A DNA stretch of 64,000 nt, taken from positions 1 to 64,000 of the forward strand of contig NZ_LQNF01000013.1 in NCBI RefSeq assembly GCF_001618145.1, written 5' to 3'. Below, piece by piece: positions 48,401-56,259 of this stretch. A program made the position numbers and the translations under genes. The stretch's first letter is position 1; each line of letters begins with the position of its first letter. This stretch comes from Oceanobacillus damuensis. GTDB taxonomy: Bacteria > Bacillota > Bacilli > Bacillales > Amphibacillaceae. The notes beneath the pieces were generated by a model that searched no databases, was not told the origin of the DNA, and saw only the letters and a program-made list of their open reading frames with translations.

Positions 48401-48793
48401 ATGAGTGAAAATACAGCAGCAACAAAAAAATATAATTATTTAAGCACAAAGCCAGGTGTACAACTAATAAAAAATGGTACGTATCAGCCAAAACCATTAA
48501 CAAATAAGAGTCAGATTATTGATGTTCCTGTCAGTTCAAATGAGAATCAAATCCAACTTGGTTATTTTAATATGCAACCGGGTGAAGAATTTGAATTCAC
48601 TTATGAGTTTTTGGAAATTAAAACAGTTATCGAAGGAAAAATTGTTGTGCGTGACGATCAAGGGGAAAAATATGTAGCTGAAGTAGGAGACGTATTTATT
48701 TTCACACCAACTACAAATGTTGTTTTTGATGCAGAAAGTGATGGTAAAGCCATCTATTCTGCACACCGTGTACCAGAAGATTCTATGTTGTAA
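48401..48793 (+). CDS. Small cupin-domain protein, paralogue 1
   Basis: 130-aa single-domain cupin, starting at ATG 48401 after AGGAG. The conserved barrel is seen in QLGYFNMQPGEEFEFTYEFLEIKTVIEGKIVVRD and VGDVFIFTPTTNVVFDAESDGKAIYSAHR. It lacks the usual HxH metal motif in the first half, so catalysis is doubtful. It is reminiscent of the EutQ/EutQ-like cupins. A paralogue lies at 63403-63765 next to the HODM operon, suggesting a shared role in C1-amine metabolism. Function unknown. Confidence 0.8.
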   Translation: MSENTAATKKYNYLSTKPGVQLIKNGTYQPKPLTNKSQIIDVPVSSNENQIQLGYFNMQPGEEFEFTYEFLEIKTVIEGKIVVRDDQGEKYVAEVGDVFIFTPTTNVVFDAESDGKAIYSAHRVPEDSML

Positions 48794-48825
48794 AGATAAG
48801 CTGTTGAGAACAAATTGAATTACAT

Positions 48826-48872
48826 GGGTAAACATTTTATAAAGGGCTTATATCCCTTAAAAATGTTTACCC
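48826..48872 (+). terminator. Terminator after cupin paralogue 1
   Basis: GGGTAAACATTTT and AAAATGTTTACCC form a 13-bp stem. A sister copy with the same arms follows the cupin remnant at 49001-49050. Confidence 0.85.
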
Positions 48873-48910
48873 ACACTTTTCACAACATTCGTAGACTAAA
48901 ACAGCAGCAT

Positions 48911-48970
48911 TTCAGTAAAGGACAAGTCATGTACACAGCACATCGCACACCTGATGTTTCTGTATTGTAA
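48911..48970 (+). pseudogene. C-terminal remnant of a second cupin gene
   Basis: The last ~19 codons, ending at the TAA 48968-48970, encode KGQVMYTAHRTPDVSVL, aligning with the end of the intact cupin (GKAIYSAHRVPEDSML). The 3' flank ACAGAACAAATTGACTTAC also matches that of the intact copy. This shows a tandem duplication of the cupin and its terminator, with loss of most of the second gene. Confidence 0.8.
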
Positions 48971-49000
48971 AAAATTACAGTACAGAACAAATTGACTTAC

Positions 49001-49050
49001 GGGTAAACATTTTATAGGGAGGGCTTATATATTCTATAAAATGTTTACTC
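49001..49050 (+). terminator. Duplicated terminator after the cupin remnant
   Basis: GGGTAAACATTTTATA and TATAAAATGTTTACTC form a stem, homologous to the terminator at 48826-48872. The following 49051-49590 has no supported gene. Confidence 0.8.
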
Positions 49051-49611
49051 GCAACTCATATATTCTAAATATAATTTGAGGATCTTCTTATGTAAGCGAA
49101 CACAAAGGATAATAAAGTGGAGGACAACCAAGTCAAATAGTAAACATCTATTGATGTAATATACACCCATAGATGTCTATTTACACCTGCTATATTCTGA
49201 ATATTGTGATTTAATGAGTGGATAGTCTGGTATGCAATTGATCTGTACAGGCCATGTAGACCATAAAACTAACAATAACAGTCAGTTTATTAATTCCTCT
49301 TACTTCAAGATAACAGAGGAAATTAGATTGCAGGGTTAATTACGGTCATAAATTTTTGAATATTTTAAAGTTAGATAAAACTTAAATTTCTTGGTTTACA
49401 ACCAAATTTGAACCTTTGTCAGTTTATCAGCTACTTGCTAGATTCCACTTATTATATCAAAGGGTTAGGTAAGAATTCTGTAAATATCTGATTGTTTATT
49501 CGGATTGTTTGAAAGGGATTACATTCTCTTAAATAACATATTAGTGTTGGAGCCGATTCATCTGGTCACAACCATTGCACTAAAAATTAAATGAAAAGGG
49601 AGTTTTTGTAT

Positions 49612-50379
49612 ATGCATACAGTACATTCTATGAGCTATAAGGATTATGAATTCGAAGTGGATGGTCAAAAGGCAGACATAGAGGATATTTTTCCTGGTTT
49701 TAAACCCAGCGATCGTATCGGTGTCGTTACACGTACACCTGGAGGCAGCATGGGTGCAGGAAACTTAATTATGTCAGCATTGACCCGCTTCTATGATTTT
49801 TATCGTCCAGAACTGGGAGACGAACCAGGGAAATTACGGATATATCCTGAGTACTTCGTCTTTCATGTCGGAAAACGCCATATGAATCATACAATGATGG
49901 ATGTTTGGCCACCACACAAGGATGTCATTGTTGAAGAAGATGATCCAGAAGAAATATTGGCGAGTATTAATGACCGTGGAATCACACGCTTAGTCGTTGA
50001 AGATATTGAACCAACCGTACCGGTATTTTTAAGAGAAACAATCAGCAGTGCCAAAAGCCGAATTGTCAGCGCTTTAGCGTATGACCCTTCTGGAAGAGTA
50101 GATCAGGGAGACATTACAATCAAGGGTTGTGCATCTTCAGAGGAAAACATAATTGCAACAATGAATATGTCCGATGAGATAAATGAAGAATTAAGAGAGC
50201 AATTAAAAATTAACCGTGAGAAAATCACTGTCGATAACCGTGTCGTCGAGACCTATCGCAGAATTGCACCAAGTGAAGCTATTCATAAGCTGACCAAGTT
50301 TACCAAAATTGGAAGCAAAACAGCTAGCTATTTGGAAGTATTGCAAAATGATAAAAAGTTTTTAGTTGAACATTGGTAG
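49612..50379 (+). CDS. Protein of unknown function within the C1 island
   Basis: 255 aa. I start at ATG 49612 because AAAGGGAG lies nine bases upstream; the ATG at 49591 has no site. There is no signal peptide or membrane segment. The N-terminal half contains GFKPSDRIGVVTRTPGGSMGAG and YPEYFVFHVGKRHMNHTMMDVWP, which look like conserved functional loops with several His residues. The C-terminal half contains GITRLVVEDIEPTVP and a charged helical tail. I do not recognise the family. It is transcribed alone and ends at a strong terminator. The position between hxlA and hxlB loci makes a link to C1 metabolism possible. Confidence 0.7.
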   Translation: MHTVHSMSYKDYEFEVDGQKADIEDIFPGFKPSDRIGVVTRTPGGSMGAGNLIMSALTRFYDFYRPELGDEPGKLRIYPEYFVFHVGKRHMNHTMMDVWPPHKDVIVEEDDPEEILASINDRGITRLVVEDIEPTVPVFLRETISSAKSRIVSALAYDPSGRVDQGDITIKGCASSEENIIATMNMSDEINEELREQLKINREKITVDNRVVETYRRIAPSEAIHKLTKFTKIGSKTASYLEVLQNDKKFLVEHW

Positions 50380-50481
50380 GATAAAGTCTTTAGAGTTCTG
50401 CTGGGTAAATCCTGGCATCTTATTTCCAGAATCATTACCAACGTTTAATTTTTATAACAACAATCTACAAAACTCTAAATA

Positions 50482-50540
50482 AATGAAGGCAACGCTACTG
50501 CTTTTTAGGTAAGCAAACCTAAAATAGCGGTGCCTTCATT
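50482..50540 (+). terminator. Terminator of the unknown gene at 49612
   Basis: AATGAAGGCA and TGCCTTCATT with inner TTTTAGG/CCTAAAA form a long stem-loop about 100 bp after the stop codon. Confidence 0.8.
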
Positions 50541-50614
50541 ATACCAATACTAGTTCAATCAGATAGTAGACGATAACTGATGCAGCAATTGTCTATAGAA
50601 ACGGAGGGTTTTTT

Positions 50615-51787
50615 ATGATGAAATCGAACACACTTATCTTTATTGGTCTTCCTATGATTGCCGTAACATACGGTTTGGCCAGGTTTAGTTATGGTTTAGT
50701 GCTTCCTTATTTGCGTGAGTCTTTGGATATCAGTCAGGCTATGGCAGGACTAATCGCGTCGTCTGCTTACTTATCCTACATTTTCGCGATTATCCTGGCG
50801 ATGATCTATATGCAAAAAGTGGGACCACGTATGATAATCTTAATAGCAGGTGGAACTGCTGTTGTGGGAATGGCCATTATATCTATGGCCAATAGTGGTA
50901 TTACCCTTGCCATCGGTTTATTTATTGCCGGCCTAAGTTCGGGATTTGCCTCCCCTCCATATGCAGATGGCGTAAAAAAATGGATCGAAGAGAATAAGCA
51001 ATCTCAAACCAATACATGGGTAAATTCAGGTACAAGTTTGGGAACAGCAATAACAGGGATCGTTGTTATCTTCTTGGTCAGCGATTGGAGAATGACGTAT
51101 ATTTTATTTACAGTCTTAGCTGCTATTGTACTGATGCTTAATTATAAATACATTCCTAAGGAAAAGAATACCAACGTAAATAAAGCTCAAAAAATCCGTG
51201 TGAAGAAAAGTGAGCTCTTGGAAGCAACTCCCTTAATCCTAGCTTCTACACTATTAGGTGTTGCAATGGCTGGTTATTGGACTTTTTCAAGGGATTTGGT
51301 AAGCGGAATGGCAGGAGTTCCCGAAGTTATCGTTCAAGGGTTTTGGGTCATTATTGGATTAGCAGGGATATTTGGGGGCTTCGCTGGGAGGATAAGTACT
51401 AAAATCGGGTTAACTCCCTCCTATTGGTTAGGTGTCATTGTTATAGGAGCAGCCTCTTTATTACTTGGACTATTTTCAAGCGCCATCCCTATTGTCTTAT
51501 CAGCAATGGCCTTTGGAAGCTCGTATATATTTGTATGTGGTATTCTAATCCTTTGGGGAATCCATATTTTTAAAGAAGACCCTTCCATCGGGGTTGGCAT
51601 ATCCTATTTACTATTAACCGTAGGACAATTAATCGGGGCAGCATTAGGTGGAATGATTGCTGAAGCTCAAAGTTATGAAACCATGTTTGTCATATTTGGC
51701 TTACTTACTTTGGCATCGCTAATTTTCAAACCTAAAAAGCTGGTTAAACCGATTGAAGTGACGGAAGACCAACCGGAAGCGCTTTAA
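50615..51787 (+). CDS. YbfB/YjiJ-type MFS transporter
   Basis: 390-aa major facilitator with twelve predicted helices. The opening MIAVTYGLARFSYGLVLPYLRESLDIS is typical of the YbfB/YjiJ group. The middle loop carries KKWIEENKQSQTNTWVNSGTSLGTA. An ACGGAGGG site precedes the ATG. The substrate is unknown. Being in the island it may export or import a C1-related compound, but no direct evidence supports this. Confidence 0.88.
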   Translation: MMKSNTLIFIGLPMIAVTYGLARFSYGLVLPYLRESLDISQAMAGLIASSAYLSYIFAIILAMIYMQKVGPRMIILIAGGTAVVGMAIISMANSGITLAIGLFIAGLSSGFASPPYADGVKKWIEENKQSQTNTWVNSGTSLGTAITGIVVIFLVSDWRMTYILFTVLAAIVLMLNYKYIPKEKNTNVNKAQKIRVKKSELLEATPLILASTLLGVAMAGYWTFSRDLVSGMAGVPEVIVQGFWVIIGLAGIFGGFAGRISTKIGLTPSYWLGVIVIGAASLLLGLFSSAIPIVLSAMAFGSSYIFVCGILILWGIHIFKEDPSIGVGISYLLLTVGQLIGAALGGMIAEAQSYETMFVIFGLLTLASLIFKPKKLVKPIEVTEDQPEAL

Positions 51788-51888
51788 AAATTTATATAGG
51801 AAATCCTGGTGACATTCAGCGATGTACCAGTGGTTTTAATAAGATATTACCCTATATAATACACTAGCAAGAGCTTCAGATTAATTTT

Positions 51889-51934
51889 GTTCGGACATCC
51901 CTTCCCAGATCACCCGGTGGGGGGATGTCTGAAC
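51889..51934 (+). terminator. Terminator-like hairpin after the MFS gene
   Basis: GTTCGGACATCCC pairs with GGGGATGTCTGAAC around a GC-rich loop, 100 bp after the MFS stop. It has only a weak T tract. Confidence 0.65.
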
Positions 51935-52082
51935 CCATATTCAATTTTGTGAACCCATTTAATTCATACAGCATACTTATCAAAATATCATCTAGTTATT
52001 AAAATTCAGTTACACTGAGTAAGTTTTATAATAATCCAGTTTGCTAACACAAAAATCATAAATGTAAGTAGCTTCATCTTCT

Positions 52083-52109
52083 GTGGTTTAGTTAAACCAC
52101 TCTTTTTTT
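52083..52109 (+). terminator. Compact intrinsic terminator
   Basis: GTGGTTTA-GT-TAAACCAC followed by TCTTTTTTT. It lies in the 578-bp gap between the MFS and rpe genes. No gene was found in that gap. Confidence 0.8.
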
Positions 52110-52365
52110 ACCAAAAGAGATATTTTATAATTTAGTTTGATATAATCAAGGTAACCCTCAAATATCCAGAACCTCTAGTTTAAATATCTTATGCTAGTTA
52201 TACCTGCATTATTCATAAAAACTCTATTATATAGTATGAATACTTGTTCAAATTGCGGCTTCACCAGATAAATGAACAAAGAACCCACTTCTGCTAGAGT
52301 TAGATTACCACAAAATACAACAGAAAGGATTCTTATAATGGCTGCTCATAGTTTAGAAGTATAGA

Positions 52366-53016
52366 TTATTGTTTATTTCGAATATCTTGGATTGCTTTGT
52401 TACGATCTTCTTGGTTATATATGGCTGATCCTGCAACAAGAACATTAGCCCCTGCTTCGACACAAAGTACTGCTGTTTCAGGATTTACTCCGCCATCTAC
52501 TTCAATTTCAACCTGCAGATTTCTCTCTTGTACAAGGTCAGCAACTTCTTTTATTTTTGGTAGGACAGAATGAATAAAAGATTGCCCCCCAAAACCTGGA
52601 TTAACTGTCATAAGCAGGACAAGATCAACGTCATCTATTACATGCTTTATCATTGAGATAGGTGTATGAGGATTCAGTACAACTCCAGCTTTCATGCCCT
52701 CAGATTTTATTTGTTGAACGGTCCTATGAAGATGGGTGCAAGCCTCAACATGGACAGATAAGATATCAGCACCTGCTTTCGCAAATGTTTCAATGTATTG
52801 ATCGGGATTCTCTATCATTAAATGTACATCTAATGGTATATTTGTAATAGGTTTAACAGCTTCAACAATTAATGGACCAATTGTTATGTTTGGTACAAAA
52901 TGACCGTCCATAACATCAATATGAATATAGTCAGCTCCACCTTGTTCAACATCTTTTATTTCCTCTTCTAAGCGAGCAAAGTTCGCTGATAGAATTGAGG
53001 GTGCAATTTTAATCAT
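52366..53016 (-). CDS. rpe: Ribulose-phosphate 3-epimerase
   Basis: 216-aa TIM-barrel epimerase. The start [19 protein letters not shown] at 53016 follows AAAGGA by nine bases. Metal/substrate motifs: [46 protein letters not shown], and [10 protein letters not shown]. It interconverts ribulose and xylulose 5-phosphate, needed to regenerate the formaldehyde acceptor. It is a single-gene unit with no clear HxlR-like motif. Confidence 0.95.
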   Translation of the reverse strand: MIKIAPSILSANFARLEEEIKDVEQGGADYIHIDVMDGHFVPNITIGPLIVEAVKPITNIPLDVHLMIENPDQYIETFAKAGADILSVHVEACTHLHRTVQQIKSEGMKAGVVLNPHTPISMIKHVIDDVDLVLLMTVNPGFGGQSFIHSVLPKIKEVADLVQERNLQVEIEVDGGVNPETAVLCVEAGANVLVAGSAIYNQEDRNKAIQDIRNKQ

Positions 53017-53237
53017 GCTATCCATTCCTTTCGCTCTGTTCTAAGCGCAAGACGTTACATGTACTTACGCTAAGCATTTTATCTATCACTAACTAGTTAC
53101 TTCTGAATAATAACTAAGTAGACCTTATAAAGTATAAAATGTACTTTATAAAAGGACTACTTTTAGTTATTTATTCTCTGTTCAGCAGTTATAAAATCGT
53201 ATGTGAATGATTTACAACGTATTTTTATCTTTCATCC

Positions 53238-53328
53238 TTAGAAAACTTGGCATGCACCAAGCCTTTTCGGCGTATGCCTTCGTTGCACTTATGCAAGTAA
53301 GAAAGTATATACTTTTTTACTTGCCAAA
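53238..53328 (-). repeat. TTAGAAAACTTGGCATG repeat doubling as hxlA copy 2 terminator
   Basis: Near-identical to 43733-43823: TTAGAAAACTTGGCATGCAC, CAAGCCTTTTCGGCG, then GCAAGTAAGAAAGT paired with ACTTTTTTACTTGC. It lies 29 bp downstream of the hxlA copy 2 stop. Confidence 0.8.
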
Positions 53329-53356
53329 TCAGCTTGTTAACTAATATAGAGTGTTT

Positions 53357-54001
53357 CTATTTTGCAACTGTTGCTTCTTTAATTAAATTTTGAATTGCAG
53401 CAGCTGCACCTTTTTTATCGTCTTTGTTAGCAATACCGCCGCCAACAATAACAAGATCAGGCTGTGACTTTAATACTTCCGGCAACGTTTCCAGTTTGAT
53501 TCCACCAGCGATAGCGGTTTTGGCATTTTTTACAACACTTTTTATTATTTCCAGATCTTTAAATGAGTTTTTGCCTTCTGCCTGCAAGTCATATCCAGTG
53601 TGTACACAGATATAGTCTACGCCAAAAGCATCTAATTCTTTTGCTCTTGTTTTAATATCCTTTACCGCAATCAGGTCAACAAGAATTTTCTTACCTTGCT
53701 TTTTCGCTTCTTCGACAGCACCCTTAATGGATGCATCTTCAGCAACCCCAAGAATAGTGACGATATCAGCGCCTGCCTCAGATGCCTTCAATACCTCGTA
53801 GCCTGCTGCATCCATTGTCTTTGTGTCTGCTAGTACTTGTAAATGAGGGAAGGCTTCTTTAATTTCTTTTACTGCTCTTAATCCCTCAATCTTGACAACC
53901 GGTGTACCAATTTCGACGATATCGATATGTTCCTGTACCTCTGCAACTATTTCTTTCGCTTCTGGGATATTGACTAAGTCTAATGCTAATTGTAATTCCA
54001 T
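53357..54001 (-). CDS. hxlA: 3-Hexulose-6-phosphate synthase, copy 2
   Basis: 214 aa, starting MELQLALDLVNIPEAKEIV with the AAAGGAGTGG site. Over 90 percent identical by eye to copies 1 and 3. The metal motif reads DTKTMDAAGYE instead of DLKTMD, and the C-terminus differs (LIKEATVAK). It is the only minus-strand copy and is divergent from copy 3 across a 722-bp gap that holds one regulatory motif facing each gene. It has no linked isomerase. Confidence 0.95.
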   Translation of the reverse strand: MELQLALDLVNIPEAKEIVAEVQEHIDIVEIGTPVVKIEGLRAVKEIKEAFPHLQVLADTKTMDAAGYEVLKASEAGADIVTILGVAEDASIKGAVEEAKKQGKKILVDLIAVKDIKTRAKELDAFGVDYICVHTGYDLQAEGKNSFKDLEIIKSVVKNAKTAIAGGIKLETLPEVLKSQPDLVIVGGGIANKDDKKGAAAAIQNLIKEATVAK

Positions 54002-54082
54002 CAACGCTCCACTCCTTTTAGTAAGTTTATTTGATACTGTTTTGTGCCTACGTCAATTATATGTTGGAACATTCAATAATAA

Positions 54083-54112
54083 AAGTACGCACTTTAAATA
54101 CATATAGTGTAT
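54083..54112 (-). promoter_or_regulatory. HxlR-like regulatory motif, site 6 (hxlA copy 2)
   Basis: AAGTACGCACTTTAAAT then ACATATAGTGTAT on the plus strand, the mirror image of site 5, about 82 bp upstream of hxlA copy 2. Confidence 0.75.
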
Positions 54113-54613
54113 AAAAATATACTGTTACAAAGAATGGTTTAGAAAAAAGTAACAGCACATTTAAATATATTTTGTAACAGTCATTGACGTATCTAATGTA
54201 TTTGTGTCCCTTTCTCTCAGACTCCTTATCCAACTCATTGCGGATTTATATAACTGAGTAAGGATATTTTCCTTCTTCTATCATTTGAATAATTCCTTGC
54301 TATACTCTTTTAAATATAGATTAGCACTACTATACCTTTTCTCAACAATACCTGCTGACCCTTTCCTTTATGTCTTTCAACTCCGATTAAGTCAAAGTTT
54401 TAAGTAAATCACATTCTACGATTTGCTAACGGGAGTTGAATAATCCTCACCTTGTTCCCTCTTTGTCAAGATTGCACAAACGCAACTACTCAATGCCACA
54501 TCCTGCTTTTGACTACAGTCTCTGTTCTATTGTAAATATCCCGAGAAATGGATAACTGTATTATTTTATAGAGTACCCGTTCTGATCACTGGTTAATCCT
54601 ACAGTATAATTTG

Positions 54614-54643
54614 ATACACTATATGAATTTAAAGTGCGTACTT
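54614..54643 (+). promoter_or_regulatory. HxlR-like regulatory motif, site 7 (hxlA copy 3)
   Basis: ATACACTATATG, AATTTA, AAGTGCGTACTT, identical to site 5, about 80 bp upstream of hxlA copy 3. The stretch 54113-54613 between sites 6 and 7 shows no gene. Confidence 0.75.
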
Positions 54644-54723
54644 TTAATACTGAATGTTCTAACATATAATCGAAGTAAGCACCAAATCAAATCTATTAAT
54701 TTTACTAAGGGAGTGGCATGTTC

Positions 54724-55365
54724 ATGGAATTACAATTGGCATTGGATTTAGTTAATATCCCGGAAGCAAAGAAAATAGTAGAGGAGGTACAGGATCATAT
54801 CGACATCGTCGAAATTGGTACACCGGTCGTCAAAATTGAGGGGTTAAAAGCGGTAAAAGAAATCAAAGAAGCCTTCCCCCATTTACAAGTGCTTGCAGAT
54901 TTAAAAACAATGGATGCTGCAGGGTACGAAGTCTTAAAAGCATCTGAGGCAGGTGCCGATATCGTCACTATTCTTGGGGTTGCTGAAGATGCATCTATCA
55001 AAGGTGCTGTCGAAGAAGCGAGAAAGCAAGGCAAGAAAATTCTTGTTGATCTGATCGCAGTAAAGGATATTAAGAAAAGAGCTAAAGAACTTGATGCACT
55101 TGGTGTAGACTACATCTGTGTACACACTGGTTATGACTTGCAGGCAGAAGGCAAGAACTCATTTAAAGACCTTGAGACGATTAAAAAGGTTGTAAAGAAC
55201 GCAAAAACTGCTATCGCTGGTGGAATCAAGTTGGAAACGTTGCCAGAAGTGTTGAAGTCACAGCCTGATCTTGTTATTGTTGGTGGCGGTATTGCTAACC
55301 AGGAAGATAAAAAAGCTGCAGCTGCCGAAATTCAAAGTTTAATTAAAGAAGCAGCTCTTGCTTAA
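54724..55365 (+). CDS. hxlA: 3-Hexulose-6-phosphate synthase, copy 3 (operon with hxlB)
   Basis: 213 aa, starting at ATG 54724 (MELQLALDLVNIPEA); the ATG at 54718 is out of register with the other copies. It differs from copy 1 at about a dozen residues, mostly near the C-terminus. The DLKTMD motif is intact. It is followed 17 bp later by hxlB, so this is the complete hxlAB operon, while copies 1 and 2 are extra synthases. Confidence 0.96.
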   Translation: MELQLALDLVNIPEAKKIVEEVQDHIDIVEIGTPVVKIEGLKAVKEIKEAFPHLQVLADLKTMDAAGYEVLKASEAGADIVTILGVAEDASIKGAVEEARKQGKKILVDLIAVKDIKKRAKELDALGVDYICVHTGYDLQAEGKNSFKDLETIKKVVKNAKTAIAGGIKLETLPEVLKSQPDLVIVGGGIANQEDKKAAAAEIQSLIKEAALA

Positions 55366-55382
55366 GGAGGGAACGTTCAATT

Positions 55383-55943
55383 ATGGAAACAAAGGAATTT
55401 TTAAACGAAATTATAAAAGAGTTAAATAACACATCTAGTTTAATATCTGAATCAGAAGCGCAAAACCTGATCAATAATATCCTTGAATCGAAAAAGGTTT
55501 TTGTAGCTGGAGCTGGTCGTTCAGGATTGATGGCTAAGTCTTTTGCAATGCGCATGATGCACATGGGTATAAACGCATATGTAGTAGGTGAAACCGTTAC
55601 ACCGGGATTGGATAAGGATGACATATTAATTATTTCATCTGGATCAGGTGGAACTAAGAGTTTAGTATCAATGGCAGAAAAGGCTAAAAGCATTGGTGCA
55701 AGAGTTGCACTTGTTACAATATCACCTGATTCTCCGATCGGAAATTTAAGCGACCTTTCTGTTAAAATACCGGCCAAACCTAAAGAGGCTGGTAATGATA
55801 GCCAACATAAAACAATACAGCCAATGGGGTCGCTGTTCGAACAAAGTCTCCTTTTATTCTACGATGCTTTAATATTAAGAATGATGGATAGAAACGAACT
55901 GGATTCGGAAACTATGTTTGGAAAACATGCGAATCTGGAGTAG
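55383..55943 (+). CDS. hxlB: 6-Phospho-3-hexuloisomerase
   Basis: 186-aa SIS-domain isomerase that turns hexulose 6-phosphate into fructose 6-phosphate. The sugar-binding stretch VFVAGAGRSGLMAKSFAMRMMHMG and the ISSGSGGTKSLVSMAEKAK segment are diagnostic. The C-terminal PMGSLFEQSLLLFYDALI motif is present. AAGGAGGGAACG precedes the ATG. It is the only isomerase in the window, serving three synthases. Confidence 0.96.
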   Translation: METKEFLNEIIKELNNTSSLISESEAQNLINNILESKKVFVAGAGRSGLMAKSFAMRMMHMGINAYVVGETVTPGLDKDDILIISSGSGGTKSLVSMAEKAKSIGARVALVTISPDSPIGNLSDLSVKIPAKPKEAGNDSQHKTIQPMGSLFEQSLLLFYDALILRMMDRNELDSETMFGKHANLE

Positions 55944-55992
55944 AAACTTTTCAATCCCATTTTTTCTATTATAAGTATTATATAGAAGGTGA

Positions 55993-56136
55993 ATGAAACT
56001 GATGAAAATATGGGCATATTGTCCAAAATGTTGTTCACTGCAAAGTAAAGATAATCAATTATGTTATTGTAAAAAATGTAATTTAGCTTTAAGCGAAATT
56101 TTAATAGATGTGCAGAATAAAACAATTAAAGTATGA
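55993..56136 (+). CDS. Small zinc-ribbon protein downstream of hxlB
   Basis: 47 codons (or 44 from the ATG at 56002). AGAAGGTGA precedes the first ATG. The product MKLMKIWAYCPKCC..LCYCKKCNLALSEI has CPKC and CYCKKC pairs, a four-Cys zinc ribbon, then a short hydrophobic and charged tail. It lies 49 bp after hxlB and probably in the same transcript, ending before a strong terminator. No function is known. It may be an accessory or regulatory protein of formaldehyde metabolism (inference). Confidence 0.65.
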   Translation: MKLMKIWAYCPKCCSLQSKDNQLCYCKKCNLALSEILIDVQNKTIKV

Positions 56137-56191
56137 TTTTCTCCCCCCATGCTTTATAGTTACGTTAAAATAAGACTTGCATACTTGAAAA

Positions 56192-56258
56192 GAAATTTAT
56201 TGAAAAAGCCCAATTTAGCAATATTTGCTAAAAATTGGGCTCATTTCAATAAATTTTT
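56192..56258. terminator. Bidirectional terminator between hxlB unit and permease
   Basis: AAATTTATTGAAA/TTTCAATAAATTT outer arms enclose AGCCCAATTTAGCA/TGCTAAAAATTGGGCT. It separates convergent units. Confidence 0.9.
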
Positions 56259-56259
56259 A

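Noticed and set aside
54113-54613. A hidden gene between the divergent hxlA copies
   Set aside because: No frame with a ribosome site and no repeat or RNA motif found; treated as plain intergenic sequence.
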